A DNA stretch of 64,000 bases. Origin: CAWACP01 sp963780655 (GTDB lineage: Bacteria > Acidobacteriota > Terriglobia > Bryobacterales > Bryobacteraceae). The notes under the pieces were generated by a model. That model was not told the DNA's origin and searched no databases. It was given only the letters and a program-made list of their open reading frames with translations. The stretch lies in NCBI GenBank assembly GCA_963780655.1, contig CAWACP010000016.1, forward strand, positions 62,001 to 126,000, written 5' to 3'. The first letter of the stretch is position 1, and the number at the start of each line of letters is the position of its first letter. The position numbers and the translations under genes were made by a program. Below, piece by piece: positions 16,828-25,750 of this stretch.

Positions 16828-19227
16828 ATGGCCGCTAATGCAACGAGACCAGCTGCCGGTGACAGTCCTCCAGCAAGCGTTTCATTCGCCCGCTCCAGTC
16901 TTGTATATCGATTTGAAAATATAGAGATTATTGCCGCGCTTGGCTGCGTTCGCCGGGATGGAGGGGAGCAGAGCCTTCGCCAGCAGACGTTTCACGTCCT
17001 CTTGTACCTCCTCGAGCACCGGGACCGCCTGGTCACCAGGCAGGAACTGACGAACGCCATCTGGCAGGACACAGCGGTTACCGACAACGCCCTGGTCCAG
17101 TGCATTGCGGAGATTCGGAAGGCGCTTGGGGACGACCGGCGTCAGCCGCGATTCGTACGAACCATTCCGCGGGCCGGCTATCGCTTTGTGGCGGTGGCTA
17201 CGGAATCCGCCCTTCCTCATGCTGCGAGTGTTCCGGGCGATCATATTCAGCACCCGCCTCGGTTCCGGAAGCTGGGCAGACCCGTTACGGTTGCCCTGTC
17301 GATTGCGGCGATTGTCGCGGGCGCCATCGCCGCCCTGCATTGGTTGCCTGTGCACTCCGACGTGGCGCTGCGCCCGTTGCCTGGCCACAAAGGCATCGCC
17401 GTGATGTACTTTGAAAATCAGAGCCGGCGCGCCGATCTGGACTGGCTGCGCGAAGGTCTGGCTGACATGTTCATCAGCGATCTCGCTCGCTCCGGGCGCA
17501 TGACCGTGCTGAGTCGACAGCAGCTTCGCTCGCTGCTGGGACGCATTGGTCACGATCCCAACGCAGAGATCCCTCTCACTGGCGCTCTGGAAATCGCTCG
17601 CCGCAGCCGCGCGGACTCGGTGGTGCAGGGCAGCTTCATGGCCCTGGGCTCCAGCATCGTGGTGAATGTACAGCTTTACGACGCCAACGGACAACTTCTT
17701 GCCGCGGACCGCATAGTCGCTGGAAAGCCCGAGGAAATCATTGGCCAGATCGACCGAGTGTCCATCAACCTCGTGGCTCGAATCGGCAGCGCGAACTCCG
17801 CCGCCGGGGGCAAGCCCAGTCTTGGCGACGCCATGACCAGCAATCTGGAGGCGTATCGCTACTATTCTCTCGGCGTCAGCAAAGCGCAGAGTTTCGAGAA
17901 TGCGGAGGCGATCGCGCTGCTCAGGAAAGCCATTCAGCTCGATCCGAAGTTCGCAATGGCCTGGGCGCGGATCGGCTACGCGTACTCAGTCACAGATTTT
18001 CTGCCGGCCGAAGGACGCCCCTATCTGGAGACTGCTTTTCACCTTTCCGAGCGGCTCACTGAGAAAGATCGACTGTACACGCAGGGCTGGTACGCGATTT
18101 CCCGTGAAGATTATCCCGAAGCCATTCGTACGTTTCGCCTCATTGTGAACGAGTATCCGCTGGAGACCGAGGCGTTCGACAGCCTTGGGCTGCTGCTGAT
18201 CGGCGAGGAGCGCGTGGACGAAGCCATTACCGTGCTGCGTCAGGGTCTGCTGGTGGATCCCGACAACAAAGAGCTGTATAACGCTCTGGGGATGTGCCTG
18301 AGCGGCGCCAACCGCGGCGCCGAGGCGATCGCCGCGCACCAGCGGTACGTTCAGTTAGTGCCCAGGGAACCGAACGCGCACGACAGCCTCGGTATGTCGC
18401 TGGAGCGCGCGGGGCTTTACGATGAGGCCCTGGGGGAGTTCAACACCGCGGTTTCTCTGAATCCGAAGTTCGAGCCGTCCATTATTCATCTGGGCGACGT
18501 TTACTCCGACCAGGGCCGCTACCGCGAGGCGATCCGCGAGTATCTGCGCTACATCCAGGTGACCCACTCGGACGCGGCGAAGGCGGTGGCATGGGGCAGT
18601 ATTGCCCAGCTGTGCTGGAGAAAGAAGGAGATGGCCCGCGGCGAAAAGGCGGCGCGCAATGAGATGCGCTGCCAGAAGGACGCCGTCTGGAACTCGTTGC
18701 TTTACGCCCTGAATCGCGGCGATGCTGGTTCCGCCGCCGCCTTCCGGCAAAAGCTGTTTGGCGACTTTCCGTATCCGGTTCGCGGCGCCCGGCACGAGCA
18801 GCGCAGTTTCGATTATTTTCGCGGCATGCTGGCGCTGCAGGCCGGCCGCTCGAGCGAGGCGATATCCTGGTTTCAACAGGCTTTGAAACACCTGCCGCCC
18901 AGCTCGGGCCTCGACAAATACGACGATTGTCTGGCGAATGCGTACCTCAAATCCGGAAACGCGGATGCTGCCGTCCAGGAATATGAGCGCATCCTTCGCT
19001 GGAATCCCTCCTACCCGCTGGCCGAGTATCATTTGGCAAAAGCCTGGGAGCTGAAGCACGATCCGGTCCGGGCTCGAGCCGCCTGGAAGGCATTCCTCGG
19101 GATCTGGAAAGATGCGGACAAGGACATTCCGGAGGTCATCGAGGCAAAATCGAAGCTTAGCGTCCGGCAGGTCGCTTCAAGGACAGCGCCGGTGAAGTCC
19201 GGAAATCCGGCCACGACACGCCCATAA
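16828..19227 (+). CDS. winged-helix DNA-binding, membrane-anchored TPR regulator (CadC-like)
   Basis: 799 residues from ATG 16828; a longer start at 16678 would lie upstream of the TATAAT box. Residues 27-122 form an OmpR/CadC-type winged helix (RQQTFHVLLYLLEHRDRLVT, ELTNAIW, ALGDDRRQPRFVRTIPRAGYRF). A single membrane span follows at about 152-173. A periplasmic FlgO/TolB-N-like segment (GIAVMYFENQSRRADLDWLREGLADM) comes next, then some ten TPR repeats to the C-terminus. Such one-component regulators bind DNA in the cytoplasm while sensing outside. It is divergent from the Oar-like receptor/GH38 operon, whose control is its likely job. The inverted repeat just upstream may be its own operator. 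Confidence 0.8.
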   Translation: MAANATRPAAGDSPPASVSFARSSLVYRFENIEIIAALGCVRRDGGEQSLRQQTFHVLLYLLEHRDRLVTRQELTNAIWQDTAVTDNALVQCIAEIRKALGDDRRQPRFVRTIPRAGYRFVAVATESALPHAASVPGDHIQHPPRFRKLGRPVTVALSIAAIVAGAIAALHWLPVHSDVALRPLPGHKGIAVMYFENQSRRADLDWLREGLADMFISDLARSGRMTVLSRQQLRSLLGRIGHDPNAEIPLTGALEIARRSRADSVVQGSFMALGSSIVVNVQLYDANGQLLAADRIVAGKPEEIIGQIDRVSINLVARIGSANSAAGGKPSLGDAMTSNLEAYRYYSLGVSKAQSFENAEAIALLRKAIQLDPKFAMAWARIGYAYSVTDFLPAEGRPYLETAFHLSERLTEKDRLYTQGWYAISREDYPEAIRTFRLIVNEYPLETEAFDSLGLLLIGEERVDEAITVLRQGLLVDPDNKELYNALGMCLSGANRGAEAIAAHQRYVQLVPREPNAHDSLGMSLERAGLYDEALGEFNTAVSLNPKFEPSIIHLGDVYSDQGRYREAIREYLRYIQVTHSDAAKAVAWGSIAQLCWRKKEMARGEKAARNEMRCQKDAVWNSLLYALNRGDAGSAAAFRQKLFGDFPYPVRGARHEQRSFDYFRGMLALQAGRSSEAISWFQQALKHLPPSSGLDKYDDCLANAYLKSGNADAAVQEYERILRWNPSYPLAEYHLAKAWELKHDPVRARAAWKAFLGIWKDADKDIPEVIEAKSKLSVRQVASRTAPVKSGNPATTRP

Positions 19228-19540
19228 GCCGCGCGATATCTCCGGGACTGAGATAATCGCGAATGTTCCGGATGGTGCTGCTGAAGGACTGGATTCGCTG
19301 CGAAGTGAAGCGTCCTGAGCGCTCCAGTACGATTCTTCGCGGCTGACTATCCAACTGCGATGCATTGCAGAGCAATGGAGAACCGCCTCAGCCGATGCCC
19401 CATCGAGCCCGCCCCTGCGAAAGAGACTCCGTTCTCGCCGGCTTCGCGAGCCGCGGGTGGCAGGCCTCGCAGCCATGGATTGACAGTAGGAGGAACGGGC
19501 GACTCTGGCTCCCCAGGCAGCGTAGTATACAATTTCCCGT
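19228..19540. other. intergenic with traces of a decayed minus-strand gene
   Basis: 313 bases with no intact gene. On the minus strand around 19420-19485 a broken frame contains HGCEACHPRLAKPA, a CxxCH haem-binding motif, and further pieces to 19230 shift frame repeatedly. This could be a ruined cytochrome c domain. Near the right end TATACAAT (19526-19533) is a candidate -10 for the GH43 gene. Confidence 0.35.
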
Positions 19541-20950
19541 GTGGCGCGGAAGGTAAGGCTTCGCAGAGATTTCCCGCTTGTATTTCTTTGCATGGCGGCG
19601 ATGAGAGCGCAGGCGCCGGACGCGAGCATCGCCTGGAAGCTGGAGAGTCAGGCGACCCGCCTCGTTCTCGGGCTTCAGACCGGCGAGACGAACGCCGGAA
19701 CCGCCGCGCAGTTGCAGAAAGATGCTCATGGCGGCAGCCAGCTTTGGCATTTCATGCCGGCCGGCTACAATCGCTACAAGATCGTCAATCTGGCAACCGG
19801 AGGGTTGCTGGGCGTAGCGCAGACGTCGAATGCCGTTGGCGCCGCCGCGGTCGAGTGTGCGGACACGGGAGCGGCTGACCGCATCTGGCAACCGGCCGAC
19901 GGGGGTGGCGGTTCCATCACGCTGACGAACGTGAACAACAACCTCCTGCTCGGCACGGCATCGTCGGGGGCGGCTGTGCTGATGGCCGATGATGGAAGCG
20001 CACGAGTGCGATGGAAACTAATTCCGGCAGGTCCCGCCTATCCTGATCCAATTGCAGTAACCGGCGACACGAGAGTGCATGATCCCTCTCTGATCAGGAC
20101 ACTCGAAGGCACTTACTATCTTTTCGGGACTCATCGCGCGATAACCGTCAGTTCCTCGCCAGACCGAATTCATTTTACCAGGGCAGGTGAGGCATTCAAG
20201 GCGATTCCGGCCTGGGTCACCACGTACACGCCGAACCGCGATCTCTGGGCGCCTGATGTTTCGCGACACGACGGGAAATACTGGCTCTACTACGCGTGCT
20301 CCCGGTCTGGGACGCAGCTCTCGGCTATTGGCGTTGCGATCAGCACCGATGCGGCGCCGGGCAGTTGGGACGATCAGGGTCCTGTGATCAAGTCACAGGC
20401 CGGCAGTGCGTACAATGCTATCGATCCAGGTCTGGTCACGGATTCGGCCGGCGGGTGGTGGCTCTCGTTCGGCTCGTTCTGGAATGGCATCAATCTGATT
20501 CAGATCGACCCATTGACGGGAAAACCGTCCGGCGAAAACAACCCGAGGTATGAACTGGCGCGACGCCCGGTCAGTCCGGCTGTGGAAGCAGCGTACATTT
20601 ACCGTCACGTCGGGAGCTACTATCTCTTTGTATCGTTCGACCAGTGCTGTCGGGGCATCAACAGCACTTACCACATCGTCGTCGGCCGGTCGGCGAATGT
20701 GACCGGCCCTTATCGCGATGAATGCGGCGTCGACATGTCTCAGGGCGGCGGAACCATTCTGCTGGGCTCCCATGGACGATACATCGGTCCGGGCGGCCAG
20801 ATGGTTCTGCGCGATGGCGATGCGGATTATCTGGTATACCACTACTACGACGGCAATGCGAATGGCGCTCCCGCACTCGGAATCAATCGATTGACCTGGG
20901 ATGCCCGAGGCTGGCCTCATGTTTGCGGCGAAAACGTGTCCTGCCGATAG
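19541..20950 (+). CDS. secreted GH43 arabinan endo-1,5-alpha-L-arabinosidase-like enzyme
   Basis: 469 residues from GTG 19541, only 7 bases after the -10-like TATACAAT, so possibly leaderless. Residues 1-25 form a signal peptide. Residues 28-165 resemble a ricin-type beta-trefoil carbohydrate-binding module, with repeated Q-x-W-like turns (GSQLWHF, ADRIWQP). The GH43 five-bladed propeller follows with all three catalytic acids: D181 in VHDPSLI, D295 in NAIDPGL and E349 in AVEAAYIY. The segments LWAPDVSRHDGKYWLYYA and GGQMVLRDGDADYLVYHYY are typical of arabinanases. It should cut arabinan side chains of pectin outside the cell. It is followed 18 bases later by a CRTAC1-type gene in the same direction. 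Confidence 0.85.
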   Translation: MARKVRLRRDFPLVFLCMAAMRAQAPDASIAWKLESQATRLVLGLQTGETNAGTAAQLQKDAHGGSQLWHFMPAGYNRYKIVNLATGGLLGVAQTSNAVGAAAVECADTGAADRIWQPADGGGGSITLTNVNNNLLLGTASSGAAVLMADDGSARVRWKLIPAGPAYPDPIAVTGDTRVHDPSLIRTLEGTYYLFGTHRAITVSSSPDRIHFTRAGEAFKAIPAWVTTYTPNRDLWAPDVSRHDGKYWLYYACSRSGTQLSAIGVAISTDAAPGSWDDQGPVIKSQAGSAYNAIDPGLVTDSAGGWWLSFGSFWNGINLIQIDPLTGKPSGENNPRYELARRPVSPAVEAAYIYRHVGSYYLFVSFDQCCRGINSTYHIVVGRSANVTGPYRDECGVDMSQGGGTILLGSHGRYIGPGGQMVLRDGDADYLVYHYYDGNANGAPALGINRLTWDARGWPHVCGENVSCR

Positions 20951-20968
20951 AATGGGACATTGCATAGG

Positions 20969-22846
20969 ATGAGGTACCGGAGACTCGGCATTCCCGCACT
21001 GCTGCTGCTGTTTGCACTGTGGCTGCTTCCGCGGACGAAGGCAGGCGCCGCGCAACAGGGGAGCGATGCGCATACGGTTCAGACACCGCATGCCGACAGC
21101 ACTGGCGGTATGGCGTCCGGCCACGCGCACGCCGCCGTGCTCGATTCAGAGAACCGCCCCATCACAGCCGGAGGCTTCGTCGATACTGGCCCGATCGTAT
21201 TCCGGGATGTCTCAGACCAGGCCGGGCTATCCAAATGGCGGCACACGATGGGAGGCACGGCGGACAAGGTCTTCATCATCGAGGAGAATGGGTCGGGCGT
21301 CGGCTTGATCGACTACGATAACGACGGCTGGCTGGATATCTATATGGTCAACGGCTCGACTTACGACGCCATGAAGGGTCAGGCCGCGCCGCCGCATGCC
21401 GCGCTGTTTCACAATAACCACGACGGAACGTTCACGGATGTCGCCGACAAGGCCGGGGTGACTAACGAACGTTGGGGCTATGGAGTGGCGGTGGGCGATT
21501 TCGATAACGATGGCTGGCCTGACCTCTTCGTGAGTAACTTCGGGAAGAACCGCCTCTACCACAATAACCATGACGGTACCTTCACAGACGTTGCGGAAAA
21601 GGCGGGAGTGACGCTGGGCAACTGGTCCGATGGGCCGACCTGGGGCGACTACGACGGCGACGGCCGGCTTGATCTGTTCGTCCCCGGTTATATCCACTAT
21701 GATCTTGCCCACCCGCCGCTGGGAGGCAGCGAGGTGACCGGAGGCAGATACTGCGTTTTCCGCGGCGTCAATATCATGTGCGGACCCCGTGGGCTGAAGG
21801 GTGAGCCCGACCATTTGTTCCACAACAACGGCGACGGAACGTTTACCGATGTAAGTGAGAAGGCAGGCGTTGCCGACAAGGAGGGACATTACGGTATCAC
21901 CAGCCTTTTCGCCGATGTCAATAATGACGGCAAGCCCGATCTGATCGTCACCAATGACTCGACTTCGAATTACCTGTACCTGAACAAAGGTAATGGTAAG
22001 TTCGAAGACGCCAGCTATGCGTCCGGATTCGCCTTTGACGAAAATGGCCACGAAAAGGCAAATATGGGGCTGGCGATCGGGGACTATCGCAACGACGGAA
22101 ATCTCAGCATTTATGTGACGGCGTTCATGGATGACTACAATCCGTTGTACCGCAACGAGGGCGATGCGAACTTCAGCGAAGTCAGTTATCAGATGGGAAT
22201 CGCGGAGGTCACGATTCCGTTTCTCGGCTGGGGGGACGGTTTTCTGGATTTCGACAATGATGGGTGGAAAGACCTCTTTGTCGCCAACGGCCATGTGTAC
22301 ACCTTCGTGGACAAGAGCGACTGGGGCAGCAGTTACGCACAGCGGCCGCTGTTGTTTCACAACCTGGAGGGCAGGAAACTCGAGCTGATGCCGGCTGTAA
22401 AGGGCGCCGCCCTGGCCAGCCTGTATGTCGCTCGCGGCGCCGCCTTCGGGGACCTCTTTAACGACGGGAAGATCGACGTCGTCATCAACCAGGTTGACCG
22501 GCCGGGGGTCCTTCTGCGCAACGTGAGCGCGGATGGAAATCACTGGGTTGGCCTGAGACTGATCGGCGGCCCACGAAGTCCGAGAGATGCCGTCGGCGCC
22601 ACGGTGTATCTGAAAGCAGGCGGGATGCGGCAGCGGGGAGACGTGCTCAGCGGCGGAAGCTATGCGTCGTCCAACGATCAGCGCGTGCACTTCGGTCTGG
22701 GAAAGAACACCGTGGTTGACGACGTGGAAGTGCGCTGGCCCAGCGGCGTGGTGGAGCACGTCAGGTTGCCCGGCGTAGACCGATTCTTCGCCGTCGAAGA
22801 GGGTAAGGGGATCGCGCCGAGCGTTTACGACAGGATCGCCCGCTAA
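20969..22846 (+). CDS. CRTAC1 family secreted FG-GAP protein with ASPIC/UnbV C-terminus
   Basis: 625 residues from ATG 20969, beginning with a signal peptide (LGIPALLLLFALWLLPRTKA). The body is a seven-bladed FG-GAP/VCBS beta propeller with repeated calcium-type loops DYDNDGWLDIYMVNG, DFDNDGWPDLFVSN, DYDGDGRLDLFVPG and DVNNDGKPDLIVTN, each followed by HNNHDGTFTDVAEKAGV-like turns. The C-terminus (NHWVGLRLIGG, YASSNDQRVHFGLG, VEVRWPSGVVEHV) is the ASPIC/UnbV domain. These exported proteins are abundant in Acidobacteriota, but their molecular role is unknown; adhesion or ligand binding is assumed. It meets a paralogue tail to tail at 22859, only 12 bases away. Confidence 0.88.
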   Translation: MRYRRLGIPALLLLFALWLLPRTKAGAAQQGSDAHTVQTPHADSTGGMASGHAHAAVLDSENRPITAGGFVDTGPIVFRDVSDQAGLSKWRHTMGGTADKVFIIEENGSGVGLIDYDNDGWLDIYMVNGSTYDAMKGQAAPPHAALFHNNHDGTFTDVADKAGVTNERWGYGVAVGDFDNDGWPDLFVSNFGKNRLYHNNHDGTFTDVAEKAGVTLGNWSDGPTWGDYDGDGRLDLFVPGYIHYDLAHPPLGGSEVTGGRYCVFRGVNIMCGPRGLKGEPDHLFHNNGDGTFTDVSEKAGVADKEGHYGITSLFADVNNDGKPDLIVTNDSTSNYLYLNKGNGKFEDASYASGFAFDENGHEKANMGLAIGDYRNDGNLSIYVTAFMDDYNPLYRNEGDANFSEVSYQMGIAEVTIPFLGWGDGFLDFDNDGWKDLFVANGHVYTFVDKSDWGSSYAQRPLLFHNLEGRKLELMPAVKGAALASLYVARGAAFGDLFNDGKIDVVINQVDRPGVLLRNVSADGNHWVGLRLIGGPRSPRDAVGATVYLKAGGMRQRGDVLSGGSYASSNDQRVHFGLGKNTVVDDVEVRWPSGVVEHVRLPGVDRFFAVEEGKGIAPSVYDRIAR

Positions 22847-22858
22847 GAATCCCTCGCA

Positions 22859-24586
22859 CTACGGCGCCGCTGGGGACGGTTCGTCCACCGTGACGATCCT
22901 ATCCCCGGCGACATTGGATAACTTCTGCACCGCGCCGGAGGGCCACCGTATCTCGACGTTCCTGACCACTGAGTCGGCCCCCAGCCCGAAATGGACGCGA
23001 CGATCGCTGGATGAGCAGTAACTGCTGGCCGTGGTGACGGTCTGCCATTGCGAGCCGCGCGACGTGTCGATTCTGATCACCGCTCCTATGCCGCCGCGGT
23101 TACTTTTGTGTCCTTCCAGCTTCAGAATCAGCCAGTGATTCTTAGTCTCGGTCTCGTTGTGAAGCACGTGCACGGGGCCGCCCTCGGTTGTAACCAGCAA
23201 ATCCACTCTGCCGTCGTTATCGATATCGCCTGCGGCCAGACCGCGAGCAGCCCAGCGCTCGCTGAAGACGCTGCCGGATTCTTTCGAGACGTCCACGAAT
23301 CCGTGTCCGGTATTGCGGGCAAGCAGCGGACCTTCCTTGTATTTCAGGCCCGGACTCGTGGCTTCGATGGTATCGAGAACGTGCGATTGCGCAACAAACA
23401 GGTCTTTCCAGCCGTCGTTGTCGTAATCGAAGAACCGTAAGCCCCAGCCGGAGTGAAACATGGTCATGCTGGCGATGCCTCGGGAATAACTGTCATAAGC
23501 AAACGTGCCGTCTTTTGAGTTAGTGTACAGAGCGTACTTCTGGTTTGCCAGAGTGCCGATGATGGCGTCGGGCCAGCCGTCGTTATTGAAGTCGGCAAAA
23601 TCCACGCCCATTCCGGAGTAAGTGCCGCCATCGCCGTCGACGGCGATCTCACTCTCCAGCGCGACTTCCTCGAACGTCCCATTGCGCTTGTTATGGAAGA
23701 GAAACTCCTGCATCGCGTCGTTGGCGATGAAAATGTCCGGCCAGCCGTCGCGATCGTAATCGGTAATGGCGACGCCAAGGCCCTTACCGGGCAGAGTCAG
23801 GCCCGCCTGCCTCGAGACTTCCCTGAAATGGCGCCCATCCTCATTGTGGTAGAGCAGCACCGTCTCCGGCTGGAAGATGTCAGGGTGGCAGTAGGCGCGA
23901 TGGCCCTGCAGATGTTCGCCGCACCACAGGTCCGAGAAGTCCCACTTCATATAGCGAGCGACAACCAGATCGAGCTTGCCGTCGTTGTCGTAATCCACCC
24001 ACGCCGCGCTGGTCGACCAACCGCCGCCGGCCACTCCCGCTTCATCGGTCACATCGGTAAACGTGCCGTCGCCGTTGTTGTGGTAGAGGGTGTTCCGCCC
24101 GTAGGCCGTCACATAGAGATCGTCGAAGCCGTCATTGTCGTAATCGCCCACGGCGACGCCCATGCCGTAGCCCACGCCTTTCACCCCGGCGCGCTCGGTA
24201 ACATCCTCGAACGTCCCGTCCTTCTTCTGGTGGTAGAGGCGATTCCAGTACTGGGGACCATCTTTCTTCGGTATTGTGCCGGGCGGCGTGGGATCGGTCA
24301 GGTGCGCGCCGTTGACCAGGTAGATATCGAGCCGGCCGTCGTTGTCGTAGTCGAAAAGCGCGGCGCCCGAACCCATGGTCTCCAGCAGGTACTTTCTGGA
24401 AGTAGGATCGGCGCGGTGACGGAACTGAATCCCCAGCGCGTTCGTGATATCGACAAACTTTCCGGGAGGGCCGGCATCGTCTTTCCGTTGATCGGAAGCG
24501 GCGCCGAACAATGCCAGTGCGGCAATCAGAATGATAGGTGTGACCGCGACGTTGCCAGGAATCCGGCTCATTCGTTGGCGTGGCAC
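22859..24586 (-). CDS. CRTAC1 family secreted FG-GAP protein, last gene of the TPR operon
   Basis: 575 residues from GTG 24586, directly abutting the TAA of the upstream TPR gene (24587-24589); ATG 24571 is an alternative. A signal peptide is followed by FVDITNALGIQFRHRADPTSR and a calcium-loop propeller (DYDNDGRLDIYLVNGAH, DYDNDGFDDLYVTAYG, DYDRDGWPDIFIAND, DFNNDGWPDAIIG). The Cys-containing insertion LWCGEHLQGHRAYCHPD is common in the family. The C-terminus (NHWLILKLEGHKSNR, YCSSSDRRVHFGLG, VEIRWPSGAVQKL) is ASPIC/UnbV. It is a paralogue of the convergent gene ending at 22846. Translational coupling to two TPR genes suggests they work together at the cell surface or periplasm. Confidence 0.88.
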   Translation of the reverse strand: MPRQRMSRIPGNVAVTPIILIAALALFGAASDQRKDDAGPPGKFVDITNALGIQFRHRADPTSRKYLLETMGSGAALFDYDNDGRLDIYLVNGAHLTDPTPPGTIPKKDGPQYWNRLYHQKKDGTFEDVTERAGVKGVGYGMGVAVGDYDNDGFDDLYVTAYGRNTLYHNNGDGTFTDVTDEAGVAGGGWSTSAAWVDYDNDGKLDLVVARYMKWDFSDLWCGEHLQGHRAYCHPDIFQPETVLLYHNEDGRHFREVSRQAGLTLPGKGLGVAITDYDRDGWPDIFIANDAMQEFLFHNKRNGTFEEVALESEIAVDGDGGTYSGMGVDFADFNNDGWPDAIIGTLANQKYALYTNSKDGTFAYDSYSRGIASMTMFHSGWGLRFFDYDNDGWKDLFVAQSHVLDTIEATSPGLKYKEGPLLARNTGHGFVDVSKESGSVFSERWAARGLAAGDIDNDGRVDLLVTTEGGPVHVLHNETETKNHWLILKLEGHKSNRGGIGAVIRIDTSRGSQWQTVTTASSYCSSSDRRVHFGLGADSVVRNVEIRWPSGAVQKLSNVAGDRIVTVDEPSPAAP

Positions 24587-25747
24587 TTACTGATCGCCTT
24601 GAGCAATTCTGGCTATCGGCTTATCGCGCTTCTGCAGGTCCGTGGCAATGTGAAACTCCCGCTCAGCCTCATCGGTTTTGCCGAGCTTCTTCAGAGTAAG
24701 TGCGTAATAATAATGCGCCTTGTAGTAATCGGGAGCAAGCGCGGCCGCTTTTTCCAGCTTGCTTTGCGCCTCGTTGAGGCCGCCGGAGCGGAATGCCATA
24801 ATGCCCATCTCGGTCAGCGCGCCCGCGTGCCGGGGGTCGCGCTCCAGCACCTCGGTGAACTCACGGGCGGCCTGATCGGGCTTGCCCTGCTGGAGGGAGA
24901 TCTCGCCAAGCTGGAACAGAGATTCGGTCTGGCGCGGCTGCAGCGCGAGTGAACGCTGAAATGCTGCGCGCGCCTCCTCTGGCTTCTGCTCAGTAACGAG
25001 TATGAAGCCGAGGCCGTATTGCGCGGTGGCGTCGTCCGGTTTGATGGTCAGGTACGCGCGCATCTGTTCCTCCGCGGGCGCGTACTTGTTCTCCGCGAGG
25101 TAAGCGCGCGCCAATGCGTACCGGGCCCGTGGGAAGTCGGGTTGGAGCCCAAGCGCCTCCACCAGGTATTTCTCGCCATCCGGGTAGAGTCCCTTGTCCA
25201 TCGCGGCCAAAGCCGTGTTGACGAGCAGCGCGGGGTCGTGAGGCATGATCTGGTGAGCGCGCAGCATGAGGGCGAGCGCCTTGTCCTTATCGCCGGCCAG
25301 AGCCGACGCGGAAGCCGATGTACCCGCGATGTCGCGCAGGGCCTGTTGCGCCTGTCCGTCATCCGGGTCGATTTCGAGCGCCCTGCTCAACTCCGTAATT
25401 GCTTCCGCGGGGCGATCTTTTCCGTAGAGCAACGCGAGATTCAGGTGCGGACCCGTCAGCCGGGGATTGCTTTCAGTCGCGCTCCGGAACAGTTGTTCGG
25501 CATCCGCCGTGTTGTGCTGCTGCATGCGCACGAATCCCAGGAGATTGAGTGCAATGGCATCACTCGGCGATTGCGCCAGCAATCCCTGCAGCACGGCGTC
25601 GGCTCCGGCCAGATCGCGATCGGCAATCAGTTTTGCCGCCTGGCGGAGCGTCGCGACACGATTCCCGTCCGGCTCCGCAGGCCCACAGAACAGAGGCACA
25701 GCCATGGCAAGAATGAGGAAAAGCCGCGAGTGTGAGTGTACAGTCAT
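24587..25747 (-). CDS. secreted TPR-repeat protein
   Basis: 386 residues with a signal peptide (LFLILAMAVPLFCG). About nine TPR units follow, recognisable by the A-L-x-L/G-Y-x-x-x-A-x-x-x-F-x-x-A-L pattern, for example DAIALNLLGFVRMQQHNTAD and QTESLFQLGEISLQQGKPDQ. TPRs bind partner proteins. It starts 3 bases after the stop of the preceding TPR gene and abuts the following CRTAC1 gene, so the three form one operon. There is no catalytic domain. Its role is probably as a scaffold or adaptor for the CRTAC1 protein in the periplasm, which is inference. Confidence 0.85.
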   Translation of the reverse strand: MTVHSHSRLFLILAMAVPLFCGPAEPDGNRVATLRQAAKLIADRDLAGADAVLQGLLAQSPSDAIALNLLGFVRMQQHNTADAEQLFRSATESNPRLTGPHLNLALLYGKDRPAEAITELSRALEIDPDDGQAQQALRDIAGTSASASALAGDKDKALALMLRAHQIMPHDPALLVNTALAAMDKGLYPDGEKYLVEALGLQPDFPRARYALARAYLAENKYAPAEEQMRAYLTIKPDDATAQYGLGFILVTEQKPEEARAAFQRSLALQPRQTESLFQLGEISLQQGKPDQAAREFTEVLERDPRHAGALTEMGIMAFRSGGLNEAQSKLEKAAALAPDYYKAHYYYALTLKKLGKTDEAEREFHIATDLQKRDKPIARIAQGDQ

Positions 25748-25750
25748 CTG

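Noticed and set aside
19420..19485. Cytochrome c gene from the HGCEACHPRLAKPA segment on the minus strand
   Set aside because: A single CxxCH in a frame that stops at once, with further pieces in other frames; at most a remnant, so mentioned only in the intergenic entry.
21227..22759. Long antisense frames inside intact genes, such as this 510-codon minus frame, 40576-42234 minus, 44257-45711 minus, 15107-16201 plus and 49104-50414 plus
   Set aside because: Each lies opposite a gene with clear family motifs and shows only complement-derived composition; in GC-rich DNA such open frames are expected.
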